This document shows, piece by piece, positions 33,945-44,100 of a stretch of DNA of 64,000 nt. This DNA comes from Haliea sp. E1-2-M8. Lineage in GTDB: Bacteria > Pseudomonadota > Gammaproteobacteria > Pseudomonadales > Halieaceae. Under the pieces are notes generated by a model. The model worked only from the letters and a program-made list of their open reading frames with translations. It searched no databases and was not told where the DNA came from. The translations under genes were made by a program, and so were the position numbers. The first letter of the stretch is position 1. Each line of letters starts with the position of its first letter. The stretch is taken from NCBI RefSeq assembly GCF_030649675.1, contig NZ_JAUTDR010000018.1:30371-94370 (forward strand), given 5' to 3'.

Positions 33945-35645
33945 TCAGGTGCCGCGGGGGTAGAGAGTCAGGGCATCGCTGCCATTGTGGGCACCGCGCC
34001 CGGGCGCGGTCCCGCGCAGGCGTGCCACCGCGGCGAGCAGGGCGGCGCCATCCCAGCTGTTGCCGCCGTCCCGGTACAGGGCGCGGTCCAGGGCCGCGAC
34101 CGCAGCGACCAGAGCGGCATCATCGAGGTTTGCAGCCAGCGCCGCCGCATTCATCCCGGCGCGGCCAGGCAGGCGCGCCTTGCCCCAGGCCAGCAGCGCG
34201 CGCCGGGCCTGGGGTGCGCTGTTGCTGGCGCAGGCCGCCTGCAACTGTTTGAAGGCGCGGGCTTCACCGGGGTTGGCCGCCGGCGCCGCTGCCAGTGCAG
34301 GCGCTGCGTCGGCCCCGCGTGTGCTGCGCCAGTGCCAGGCCAGGGTGGCCAGCCAGCCCAGGGCAAACAGGGCCGCCAGCGCCTGCCATAACCGTTGCGC
34401 AGCCGTGTCAGCCCCGGTCGTGGCGGTAGTGGGAGCGGGGCTTGTTACGGGGTTCTGCGCCGGGTCCAGCGGGGCGGGGCTGCCGGGAGCAGCGGCAATG
34501 CTGATTTCGCGGGCCGGAAGCACCGCATAACGCAGGCTGTCGGTTTCCGTGTCCCACCAGGGAATGCGCACTTCCGGCAGGGTCCAGCTGCCGGCCCGGC
34601 TCCCCACCAGGGCGGCGCTGTCCCGGCGCAAACCCACTACGCCATTGCCGTCTTCGCGGTCGTCCACCAGCGGCTGGTCGGGGTAATAGCGCAGGGCGTC
34701 CGGCGCCGTGAATTCCACCGGTGGCAGTTGCGCTCCCTGTACGCCTTCGCCGCGCAGGCGCAGGGTGCGGGTAGCGGACTCACCCGCCTGCAGCTGGTCC
34801 GGGGGCGTCGACCAATCCTCGTCCAGGGTGAGATTGCGGGCCGGCAGCCAGGTGGCGCCGGCGGGGAACGCGGCAGGGCGCGGGCGCACGGTAATCGTCA
34901 GCGGTTCCGTCCGCCGCTGCAGCTGGCGGCCGCCGCCGCCGAGGTCGAAGACACTGCGGCGGCCGCTGCTCTCGCGGGCAGTAAACACCTGTGCCGGAAT
35001 TTCCAGGGTGCCGCTCTGTTCGGGAAAGATCGCGTAGCGCACTTCATGCACCAGCCATGGCCGGCCCTCGATAGTGCGCTGGAAAGAATTTTGCTCCAGC
35101 GGTTTGACGAACGCACCGTCCAGCTGCAGCTCACTGACGCTGCGGGAGTCCAGGTTGATTGCCTGCTGGATGCGCAGGGTCAGCAGGAGTTGCCCCTGGA
35201 CATAGACCTCGCTGCGATCGACCTCGGCGGTAAACAGCACTTCCTGGTCGGCAGCGCCGAGAGTGGGCGGGGGGCCGACTTCGATGGCGACCGGCTGGGT
35301 GGTCTCCGCACCGGCGCGAAACGCCGGTATTTGCAGGGTACCTTCCCGCCGTGGGGTGAGATCCAGCGACAGCTGCCGGGTGCGCGTGGTCTGGCCGTTG
35401 ATGATGCTGGTACTGCTGCTCATGCTTCGCTGCAGGATCTCGAAGTCCGCCAGCAAGTTGCGCAGGTCCAGACCGTCCAGGTCTTCATCGCCGGTGGCGG
35501 CGATTACCAGGCGCAGGCTGTCGCCCAGCGCCACCTGCTCGCGATCCACGGCCACTTCCAGCGCCGCCTGCGGCGCTGCGCACCACAGCCACAGCAGCAG
35601 TCCCAGCCCCAGTCCCAGCCAAGCACGGCTACCAGTCTCGCTCAT
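33945..35645 (-). CDS. batD: BatD-like protein (oxygen-tolerance family)
   Basis: A 566-residue protein of the BatD family. It has an N-terminal signal/membrane segment (WLGLGLGLLLWLWCAAPQAAL), then periplasmic immunoglobulin-like beta domains (for example FEILQRSMSSSTSIINGQ, DLTPRREGTLQIPA), a membrane helix near residue 425 and a cytoplasmic Ala-rich tail. BatD acts with VWA-domain Bat proteins and a MoxR ATPase in envelope stress or protein-complex assembly, with details unsettled. The MSETGS start at 35645 overlaps the upstream BatB/C gene by 17 bases. It is the last gene of the minus-strand Bat operon. Confidence 0.88.
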   Translation of the reverse strand: MSETGSRAWLGLGLGLLLWLWCAAPQAALEVAVDREQVALGDSLRLVIAATGDEDLDGLDLRNLLADFEILQRSMSSSTSIINGQTTRTRQLSLDLTPRREGTLQIPAFRAGAETTQPVAIEVGPPPTLGAADQEVLFTAEVDRSEVYVQGQLLLTLRIQQAINLDSRSVSELQLDGAFVKPLEQNSFQRTIEGRPWLVHEVRYAIFPEQSGTLEIPAQVFTARESSGRRSVFDLGGGGRQLQRRTEPLTITVRPRPAAFPAGATWLPARNLTLDEDWSTPPDQLQAGESATRTLRLRGEGVQGAQLPPVEFTAPDALRYYPDQPLVDDREDGNGVVGLRRDSAALVGSRAGSWTLPEVRIPWWDTETDSLRYAVLPAREISIAAAPGSPAPLDPAQNPVTSPAPTTATTGADTAAQRLWQALAALFALGWLATLAWHWRSTRGADAAPALAAAPAANPGEARAFKQLQAACASNSAPQARRALLAWGKARLPGRAGMNAAALAANLDDAALVAAVAALDRALYRDGGNSWDGAALLAAVARLRGTAPGRGAHNGSDALTLYPRGT

Positions 35646-37455
35646 TGTCACTCCCGGGTTGTTGTTGTCGCTTGCGGCTTTCGTAGCGGAATTTCTCCCG
35701 CAGCAGACCGGAGGGGTCATCCGGCACCCGCCGCAGCCACTGCTCCATGGCCTGGTTGCGCTCGGCTTCCTCCAGCGACAGTTCCGGCACCTCTATGTTG
35801 GTCAACGGCTCCTGTTCGGCCGCCGGTTCCTGGGCCGGTTCGGATTCGCGGGCGCCAGTGTCCTCCTCCGCGGTGCCCTCATCCTCATCCTGTGTCCCCG
35901 AGGAAGGGTCCTGGGGCGAGCCCTGATCCGGCTCTCCCTGTTCCCGCGGCTCCGCCTCCTGTTCCTGTTTCTGCGGCTGTCCCTGCTCCTGCCCCTCGCT
36001 GTCTTCGCCGCTGTCCGGTTGCGGCTCTCCGTCCTCGCCGGACTGCTGTTCCTGCTGTTGCTCCTGCTTCTGCTCCTGCTCCTGTTGCTGCTGCTTCAGA
36101 TCTTCCACCAGGGCCAGGTTGTCGGCGGCGTCCTCGCGCCCCGGTTGCAGTTTCAGCGAGCGTCGGTAGGCTTCGCTAGCCCCGTCCAGATCGCCGGCAC
36201 GGGCCAGGGCGTTGCCGCGGTTGTACCAGCCGTCGGCGCTGTCAGGGCCCTGGAAGTGCTCCGCTGCCGCTGCGTAGTCACCGGCGGCGTAGGCGGCCGT
36301 GCCGGCCCAGGCCGGATCCTCGAACAGGGCCGCGGCGCGCTCCGCATCTCCGGCCTCCAGCGCCCGCCGGGCCTGCTGGTCGGGGGTCAGCCAGAGATTC
36401 TGCAGGGGTTGGGCCTGCACGGTCGCCGGCTCCAGCAATAGCAGCAACGGCAGCAGACCCAGCAGCCAGCCGCGCCGGAACAGGGCCAGCGCCAGCGGCA
36501 GCAGCAGAAGAATGAGCCAGTAGCCCTGGTCCTCCCAGGCATCTGCGGTCAGGCCCTCAGCGAGACGGGTTTCCGTAGCCGTGGCCGCCTGTGCCAGCAG
36601 CATGTCGAGATCACTGTCATCCACCCGCAGACGCTGATAGCGCCCGCCGGCGGCCTGCGCCAGCGCTTCCAGAGGGCCTTCCTCGAGGCGCGGCAGAATA
36701 ATGGCCCCGGCGTCGTCGCGCAGAAAGCCGCCGCGCGGCAGCGGCATGGGCGCGCCGTTGGCGGTGCCCAGCCCCAGCACCGATAGCGTGACTCCGGCGC
36801 TGCGGACCAGGCGTCCCATGCGCGGCACCTCGTCCTCATCGACACCGTCGGTGAGCAGCAGGACGCGGCCCCCACTGACCCCGGCAGACTGTAGTAATTC
36901 CAGGGCCAGGCGCAGAGCGCCGAGAGTGTCGCTGCCGGGCAGCGGCATCATGTCCGGGTTCAGGGCCGGCAACAGGTTGGCGATGGTGGCGGTATCGTCG
37001 GTCAGCGGCGTTACCACGTGGGCGTCGCCCGCATAGGCCACCAGCCCGGTCTGGCCCTCGCGCCGGGTCGCCAGCAGGTCCAACAGCTTCTGCCGCGCCC
37101 GGTCCAGGCGCGAGGGTGGCTGGTCGGTCGCTTTCATGGAGTAGCTGAGGTCCAGCACCAGCACCAGGGCATCCTCCACCTGTTCCACCGGCTGCGGGAT
37201 TTTCTTCCAGCTCGGCCCTGCGGCGGCGATGCACGCCAGCAGCCACGCGGCGCAGACCAGTAACAGCAGGTTGCTGCGCCGGCGTTGCTGCTGCTCCGGA
37301 ATCAGGTGGCGCAGCAGCTCCGGGGCAATTACCCGGCTCCAGCCGCCGGCCCGGCCGCGCTGCTGCCACAGCATCGCGGTCAGCAGCAGCGCCGGCACTG
37401 CGCACAATAGCCACAGCGGCCGCATCAGGTGAAGTCCGAACAGCGTCTCAGGCAT
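35629..37455 (-). CDS. BatB-BatC fusion: VWA domain plus TPR protein
   Basis: A 608-residue membrane protein. Two N-terminal helices lead to a von Willebrand A domain with a MIDAS motif DLSYS (Asp102, Ser104, Ser106). After a second membrane segment (~ILLLLPLALALF) comes a TPR region (WYNRGNALARAGDLDGASEAYRRSLKL), which is separate (BatC) in some organisms. The tail is an extreme low-complexity Gln/Glu/Asp/Pro stretch of ~130 residues, then a short conserved end (LRRVPDDPSGLLREKF). Start 37455 is eight bases inside the end of the upstream VWA gene. Confidence 0.9.
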   Translation of the reverse strand: MPETLFGLHLMRPLWLLCAVPALLLTAMLWQQRGRAGGWSRVIAPELLRHLIPEQQQRRRSNLLLLVCAAWLLACIAAAGPSWKKIPQPVEQVEDALVLVLDLSYSMKATDQPPSRLDRARQKLLDLLATRREGQTGLVAYAGDAHVVTPLTDDTATIANLLPALNPDMMPLPGSDTLGALRLALELLQSAGVSGGRVLLLTDGVDEDEVPRMGRLVRSAGVTLSVLGLGTANGAPMPLPRGGFLRDDAGAIILPRLEEGPLEALAQAAGGRYQRLRVDDSDLDMLLAQAATATETRLAEGLTADAWEDQGYWLILLLLPLALALFRRGWLLGLLPLLLLLEPATVQAQPLQNLWLTPDQQARRALEAGDAERAAALFEDPAWAGTAAYAAGDYAAAAEHFQGPDSADGWYNRGNALARAGDLDGASEAYRRSLKLQPGREDAADNLALVEDLKQQQQEQEQKQEQQQEQQSGEDGEPQPDSGEDSEGQEQGQPQKQEQEAEPREQGEPDQGSPQDPSSGTQDEDEGTAEEDTGARESEPAQEPAAEQEPLTNIEVPELSLEEAERNQAMEQWLRRVPDDPSGLLREKFRYESRKRQQQPGSDNERDW

Positions 37456-38491
37456 GGCTGCGCTGTACCTCCTCGCGGGTGGCAGTCGTGGCCGGCCGCT
37501 GCGCACGGCGCTGCCAGGCGAGGGCGAAGCTCACTAGCAGTGCCAGCAGCAGGGGCCAGTGGCCCAGCGCCTGGCGGGGCCGGTAGCTGGCGGCCTCCTG
37601 TTCTATGGGCTCCAGCTCGTCCAGCAACTGGTAGATACCGGCCAGCTCCTGGGGATCCCGGGCGCGGAAATAGCGCCCGCCGGTGCTGTCGGCAATCTCC
37701 TGCAAGGCGGCCTCGTCCATGTCGCTGGAGGGATTGACCCGGCGGCTGCCGAAGCTGGAACCAAAGATGCCGGGCAGGGCCAGCTGGTCGGCGCCGATGC
37801 CGATGGTGTAGATGCGAATCCCCATTCCCTGGGCAAGGCGCGCCGCGTCCATGGTGTCGATGGTGCTTGCGGTATCCTGGCCATCGGTCAACAGTACCAG
37901 CACCCGGCTTTCCGCGGGGCGCTCACGCAGGCGTTTGACCGCGAGGCCGATGGCATCGCCGATGGCCGTTTCCTGCCCGGCGAAGCCGATCTGTGCATCC
38001 AGCAGAAATTGTTCCACTGTCGCCACATCAAAGGTCAGCGGTGACTGCACATAGGCGTTGCTGCCGAACAGGATCAGTCCCACCCGGTCTCCCTGGCGCC
38101 GCCCAATAAAGTCCGCGCCGACGGTCCGCACCGCGTCGATGCGCCGCACCAGATTGTTGCCAACCTGCATGTCTTCCACCCGCATGCTGCCGGACAGGTC
38201 CACCGCCAGCATCAGGTCACGCCCGCTCTTGGGCAGTTCGACGGGATCCCCGATCCAGATCGGCCTCGCCGCAGCCAGCAACAGGCAGATCCACAGCAGC
38301 CACACCAGGAGCAGGGTGGTGCGGTTGCCGCTGCTGCCGCGACGGGCCTGGCGCTGGCCCAGCGCCTGCCAGCGCTGGAAGAACGGTACCCGCAGCGCGG
38401 GTTCTTCGCTTTGTGCCGCCGGCCAGAACCGCTGCACCAGCAGCGGCAGCGGCAGCAACAGCGCCAGCCAGGGCCACAGCCAGGTAATCAT
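37448..38491 (-). CDS. batA: VWA domain-containing protein, BatA type
   Basis: A 347-residue protein with two N-terminal membrane helices, a von Willebrand A domain with an intact MIDAS (DLSGS, Asp98/Ser100/Ser102; later TDGQDT) and a C-terminal membrane helix (WPLLLALLVSFALAW). BatA-type proteins use a bound divalent ion to engage partners and are operated by a MoxR AAA+ ATPase. Its 5' end overlaps the DUF4381 gene by four bases. Confidence 0.92.
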   Translation of the reverse strand: MITWLWPWLALLLPLPLLVQRFWPAAQSEEPALRVPFFQRWQALGQRQARRGSSGNRTTLLLVWLLWICLLLAAARPIWIGDPVELPKSGRDLMLAVDLSGSMRVEDMQVGNNLVRRIDAVRTVGADFIGRRQGDRVGLILFGSNAYVQSPLTFDVATVEQFLLDAQIGFAGQETAIGDAIGLAVKRLRERPAESRVLVLLTDGQDTASTIDTMDAARLAQGMGIRIYTIGIGADQLALPGIFGSSFGSRRVNPSSDMDEAALQEIADSTGGRYFRARDPQELAGIYQLLDELEPIEQEAASYRPRQALGHWPLLLALLVSFALAWQRRAQRPATTATREEVQRSHA

Positions 38492-38970
38492 TGCTGCCTC
38501 CGGTGCCGGCGCAGCCAGGTCTCGGCGCAGCGCTGCAGGGCGACGCGGTCGACTGGCCCCGGGTCGGGCGTATGGGCGCGAGCGACAGCCTCGGGGAACC
38601 GCAGCGGCGAGCGCGCGCGCGCCAGGCCTTCATTGAGGAAGCTGCGCCAGCGCTCACCGCTGAGGGATGCGACTTCAGCGCGCGGGCAGGATTGCAGGGC
38701 CACCGCTTTCAGCAGCGTATTGAGTTCACCCAGAGTACGCGCAGGGTCGCGGTGATCGGCGTGGCGCGCCAGAATCCCCTGCAGGGACCGGCGCGCGGTG
38801 CGCCGGTACTGGTTGTTCCGGTAGCGCCGCCAGCCGAGCCAGGCGGCCCAGGCCAGCGCCGCCAGCAACAGCCCGGCAAGCAGCCACCAGCCCGGGGCCG
38901 GGGGCCACCAGGGCAGGGGCTCCGGCGCCCGCAGCGGGTGCAGCGCGGCCAGCGGGTCCTGTGGATTCAT
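38488..38970 (-). CDS. DUF4381 domain-containing protein
   Basis: A 160-residue single-pass membrane protein: PWWPPAPGWWLLAGLLLAALAW is the conserved family segment and membrane helix, followed by a basic helical cytoplasmic domain. DUF4381 proteins are almost always encoded between DUF58 and VWA genes of MoxR/Bat operons, as here, with 4-base overlaps on both sides. Specific role unknown. Confidence 0.9.
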   Translation of the reverse strand: MNPQDPLAALHPLRAPEPLPWWPPAPGWWLLAGLLLAALAWAAWLGWRRYRNNQYRRTARRSLQGILARHADHRDPARTLGELNTLLKAVALQSCPRAEVASLSGERWRSFLNEGLARARSPLRFPEAVARAHTPDPGPVDRVALQRCAETWLRRHRRQQ

Positions 38971-39905
38971 CGGCTCTGCCCCCCGAAATAGCGCTGCAGC
39001 AACAGGAACGGGGACTCCGCGGTGGAGGCTCGCAGCAGGGGGATACCGAGGCGTTGCAGGTCGGTGCCCAGCGCCTCCATGCGCGCCTCCTGCTCCTGCC
39101 GGTAGTTCTGGCGCAGGTGGCGGTCAGCGGTCGCCAGTTCACTGCGGCGCTGGCCGTCGGTAATGGCGTAGCGGCCCGCCGGCGGCAGCGCGGTTTCCAG
39201 CGGGTCGGCGCAGGACAGGGCGGTGATTTCCGAGTGCTGGGCCAGGCGGAACAGGTTCTCGCGTACTGCGGGGTCCTCGGCGCCGTAGAAGTCGCTGACC
39301 AGATAGATGCTGGTCCCGGGCCGGGCGATGCGGCGCAGGGTCTGCAGTATGCCGGCCAGGCTGCGATCATCGCCGCTGGCCAGGGGCAGGCGCTGGTTGA
39401 AGGCCTCAATCTGCGACAGGATCGTCAACACGGTGTTGCGGCTGCGGCGCGGGCGTACTTCGCGGTGGCGGCTGTCGTTGAACACCAGGCCGCCAACCCG
39501 GTCACCATTACCCAGCGCGCTCCAGGCCAGCAGAGCGCCCAGGTGTGCGGCGAGTACCGACTTGAAGCAGTATTGCGAACCGAAGAACTGGCTGCAGCGT
39601 TGATCCACGACTACCAATACCGGACGCTCGCGCTCCTCGCGGAAAACCTTGGTGTGGGCGGCTCCGGTGCGCGCGGTCACCCGCCAGTCAATGGTGCGGA
39701 TGTCATCGCCCGCCTGGTAGCTGCGCACTTCCTCAAAGTCGATGCCGCGACCGCGGAAATTGGCCTTGTTGGGACCGGCCAGTGCGCTCAGGGCACGATT
39801 GCGCCGGGTCAGCTGCAACTGACCGGCGGGGAAGCGGAGCCCGATCAGGGTTTCCAGCGCCACATAGGCGCCGGTCGCGGGCTCACTGACATCGGCCAGG
39901 CGCAT
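38967..39905 (-). CDS. DUF58 domain-containing protein
   Basis: A 312-residue cytoplasmic protein of the DUF58 family, with the hallmark GRGIDFEEVRSYQAGDDIRTIDW and a VWA-like remainder (RPVLVVVDQR). DUF58 proteins accompany MoxR ATPases in bacteria and archaea. Encoded 10 bases after moxR and overlapping DUF4381 by four bases, it is an integral member of the operon. Confidence 0.93.
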   Translation of the reverse strand: MRLADVSEPATGAYVALETLIGLRFPAGQLQLTRRNRALSALAGPNKANFRGRGIDFEEVRSYQAGDDIRTIDWRVTARTGAAHTKVFREERERPVLVVVDQRCSQFFGSQYCFKSVLAAHLGALLAWSALGNGDRVGGLVFNDSRHREVRPRRSRNTVLTILSQIEAFNQRLPLASGDDRSLAGILQTLRRIARPGTSIYLVSDFYGAEDPAVRENLFRLAQHSEITALSCADPLETALPPAGRYAITDGQRRSELATADRHLRQNYRQEQEARMEALGTDLQRLGIPLLRASTAESPFLLLQRYFGGQSR

Positions 39906-39915
39906 GCCGGGCGCC

Positions 39916-40887
<972 letters not shown>

Positions 40888-40914
40888 GCCGATTGAACGC
40901 CGCGGCCGCGAGGC

Positions 40915-40940
40915 CCCCCCGCGCCGGGTGGCGCGGGGGG
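40915..40940. repeat. GC-rich 11-bp perfect hairpin upstream of moxR
   Basis: CCCCCCGCGCC (40915-40925) and GGCGCGGGGGG (40930-40940) form a perfect stem with a 4-base loop GGGT. No T-run follows on either strand. It lies in the 234-base divergent region between moxR and gdhB, 28 bases before the moxR start, and might be in the moxR mRNA leader. Confidence 0.5.
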
Positions 40941-41121
40941 CATTGTAGCCAAACCCCTGCCGCAGTTCACGCCCTGGTCGCGGGCAGCCCTTGGGACCGG
41001 ACGCATGTGTAAAAGTTCCTGCTCACCCGCCCGACAAGTGGCGCAGCTTTGCGCTAGACTATGCGGCGACGATAATGAATCAAATACGGCCCTGCAGCGG
41101 CCGAAGGTGCACGCTTAAGCC

Positions 41122-44100
41122 ATGGCCTGGGAAGCTTACAAGAACAATTTGCTGGAAGAACTCACTGCCCTGATCGAGCGCCGCAGCGATGATGCTGACC
41201 GGGAATCCCTGCTGCAACTGGCGGATTCCTTTTTCAGCCGCTTTCCCGCGGAGGACCTGCGCCAGCGCTCGGTGGAGAATCTTTACGGCTGCCTTTACGG
41301 GTTGCTGCACTTCATGCAGGACTGGGACGCGCCCACGCCCAAGGTGCGGATCTTCAACCCCGACATCCAGAGTCACGGCTGGGAAAGCAAATATACGGTC
41401 ATTGCCATTCTCTGCCGCGATCTGCCGTTCTGCACGGCTTCGGTTCGCGGCGAGCTCAACCAGCGCAACATCCGCATTCACAGTCTGGCCAGTTGCAATG
41501 TAGAGGCCCGGCGCAGCGCGGCTGGCGAGCTGGAGGCAGTGCTGGAAGTGGGGCAGGATGCCTTCCCCGACAGCTCCCACGAGAGCCTGCTCTACTTCGA
41601 GATAGGACGCCACTCGCGGCCTGACCAGCTGGGTGAACTGCGCGACTGCCTGCGCGACATTCTGCAGCAGGTCGCGCTGGTGGTGGATGATTTCGGGCCG
41701 ATGCGGGCCCGTCTGCAGGAGGCGGTGGACGCGGTCGCTGACAGCAGCTGTGTCGACCCGGACAATCGGGATGAGGCCATTGAGTTCCTCAAGTGGCTCG
41801 AGTTCGATCGCATGACCTTCCTCGGCTACGAATTCCTCGAAGTGCGGCGCGAGGGCGCGGTGATCGAAGTGGAGGCAGACCCGGCGCGCAGCCTGGGCAT
41901 GTTACGCCTGCGTTCCACCCGCGGTGCCGGGGATCTGCAGGCCGACCTGCACAGCATGGCGCCGGAAGAGCAGCAACGCCGCCAGTTGAGCTTTGCCAAA
42001 TCCGGCACCCGCTCGCGGGTGCACCGGCAGGCCTACCCGGACTATGTCGAGGTGAAGCTGTTCAACGATGCCGGCGACGTGGTCGGCCAGCACCGCTTTT
42101 ACGGGCTCTACACGTCGTCCGTTTACACCACCAATCCGATGTTGATCCCCATCCTGCGGCGCAAGGTGCAGGAGGTCATCCAGCAGTCCGGGCTGGATCC
42201 ACGCGAACACGATGGTCGCGAACTGGCGCGGGTGCTGGAACTGTTTCCGCGCGACGAGCTGTTCCAGTCCAGCATTCGCGAACTGGGCAATACCGTGTTC
42301 GCGGTCAACCGCATACAGGAACGGCGCCAGACCCGGCTGTTCGTGCGCCGGGACGCCCACGGCAAGTTCTTCAGCTGCCTGGTGTACATGCCCCGGGATC
42401 GCTACAACACCGAGCAGCGCCGCGTGATGCAGGACATTCTGTGCCGGGCTCTCGGTGCGGAGGAATCCGAGTTCACTACCTATTTTTCCGAGTCGGTACT
42501 GATCCGCTGCCACTTTGTCCTGCGGGTGGACCCGGCGGTGGAACAGGCCTATGAAGTCAATGAAATCGAGGAGCAGATCGTGCAGGCGACACTGGCATGG
42601 GAAGATCGGCTGCGGTTGCGCCTGATTGAAGAGTTTGGCGAGGAAAACGGCGAGCAGTATGCGCGCGAGATCGGCGTCGGTTTTCCGCCCGGCTACCGCG
42701 ATGACTTTGATCCCCGGGTCGCGGTGCTGGATATCAAGCACCTGCTGGAACTCAGCGACGACCATTCCCTGGGCATGATGCTGTACCGGATGCTGGAGGA
42801 AGACGTCGACCGCCTGCGCCTGCGGCTGTTTCATCGCGGCGAATCGCTGCCCTTGTCCGATGTGCTGCCGATACTGGAGAACCTGGGCCTGCGGGTCATG
42901 TCCGAGCGTCCCTACGGGGTGCGCGGCGGCGACGGTGGCCGCTACTGGATCCAGGAGTTCAGCCTCAGCTATTCCCTGTCGGACAATATCGACCTGGAGC
43001 AGGTGCGCGATGAATTCGAGGACGCGTTTGCCCGCATCTGGTTTGGCGAGGCCGAAAACGACTCCTTCAACCGGCTGCTGCTGGGCACCCGGCTGAGCTG
43101 GCGGGAAATTGCGCTGCTGCGGGCCTACGCCCGCTACCTGCGCCAGATTCGCTTCCCCTACAGCGTCGAGTACATCGCCGAGACCATGGCGGACCACCTG
43201 CACATCACCGCCGGCATCGTCGAGCTGTTCCTGACCCGCTTTTCACCGGTCTTTGACGGCGACGAGGACTGGCGCGCGCAGCGGGAGGAGGCGGTGGAGC
43301 AGCGCATCCTGGCGGGGCTGGAGCAGGTGCAGAACCTGGGCCAGGACCGGATCATCCGCCAGTTTATCCTGGTCATCAAGGCGACCCTGCGCACCAACTT
43401 CTTCCAGGAAGGCGAGGGCGGCCTGCTCAAGCCCTATTTCTCTTTCAAGCTGAGCCCGCGGGATATTCCGGATGTGCCCAAGCCGGTACCACTCTACGAA
43501 ATATTCGTGTATTCACCGCGGGTGGAGGGCGTCCATCTCCGCGGCGGCAAGGTCGCCCGGGGCGGCCTGCGCTGGTCGGATCGGCTGGAGGACTTCCGCA
43601 CCGAGGTGCTGGGCCTGGTCAAGGCACAGCAGGTTAAAAACGCGGTTATCGTGCCGGTGGGCGCCAAGGGTGGCTTTGTCGCCAAATGCCTGACCCCGGA
43701 CATGGGCCGCGACCAGGTGCAGGAAGAGGGGATTGCCTGTTACCGGATCTTCATCCGCGGCCTGCTCGACATCACCGACAATCGGAGTGAAGGCGGGATC
43801 ATTCGGCCGCCGCTGGTCGTCGCCAAGGATGACGAGGATCCCTACCTGGTGGTGGCGGCGGACAAGGGTACCGCCACCTTTTCCGATATCGCCAACGGGC
43901 TCTCCCGGGAATACGGTTTCTGGCTCGGTGACGCCTTCGCCTCCGGGGGCAGCGCTGGCTACGATCACAAGAAGATGGCGATTACCGCCCGCGGGGCCTG
44001 GGTCTCGGTGCAGCGCCATTTCCGCGAGCTGGGCGTGGACGTCCAGAGCACGGACTTCACCGTGGTGGGTATCGGCGATATGGCCGGGGACGTGTTCGGC

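Noticed and set aside
34395..36179. 594-codon plus-strand frame opposite the Bat genes
   Set aside because: Composition mirrors the GC-rich, low-complexity minus-strand genes, no motifs, no ribosome site; it is a shadow of batD and batBC.
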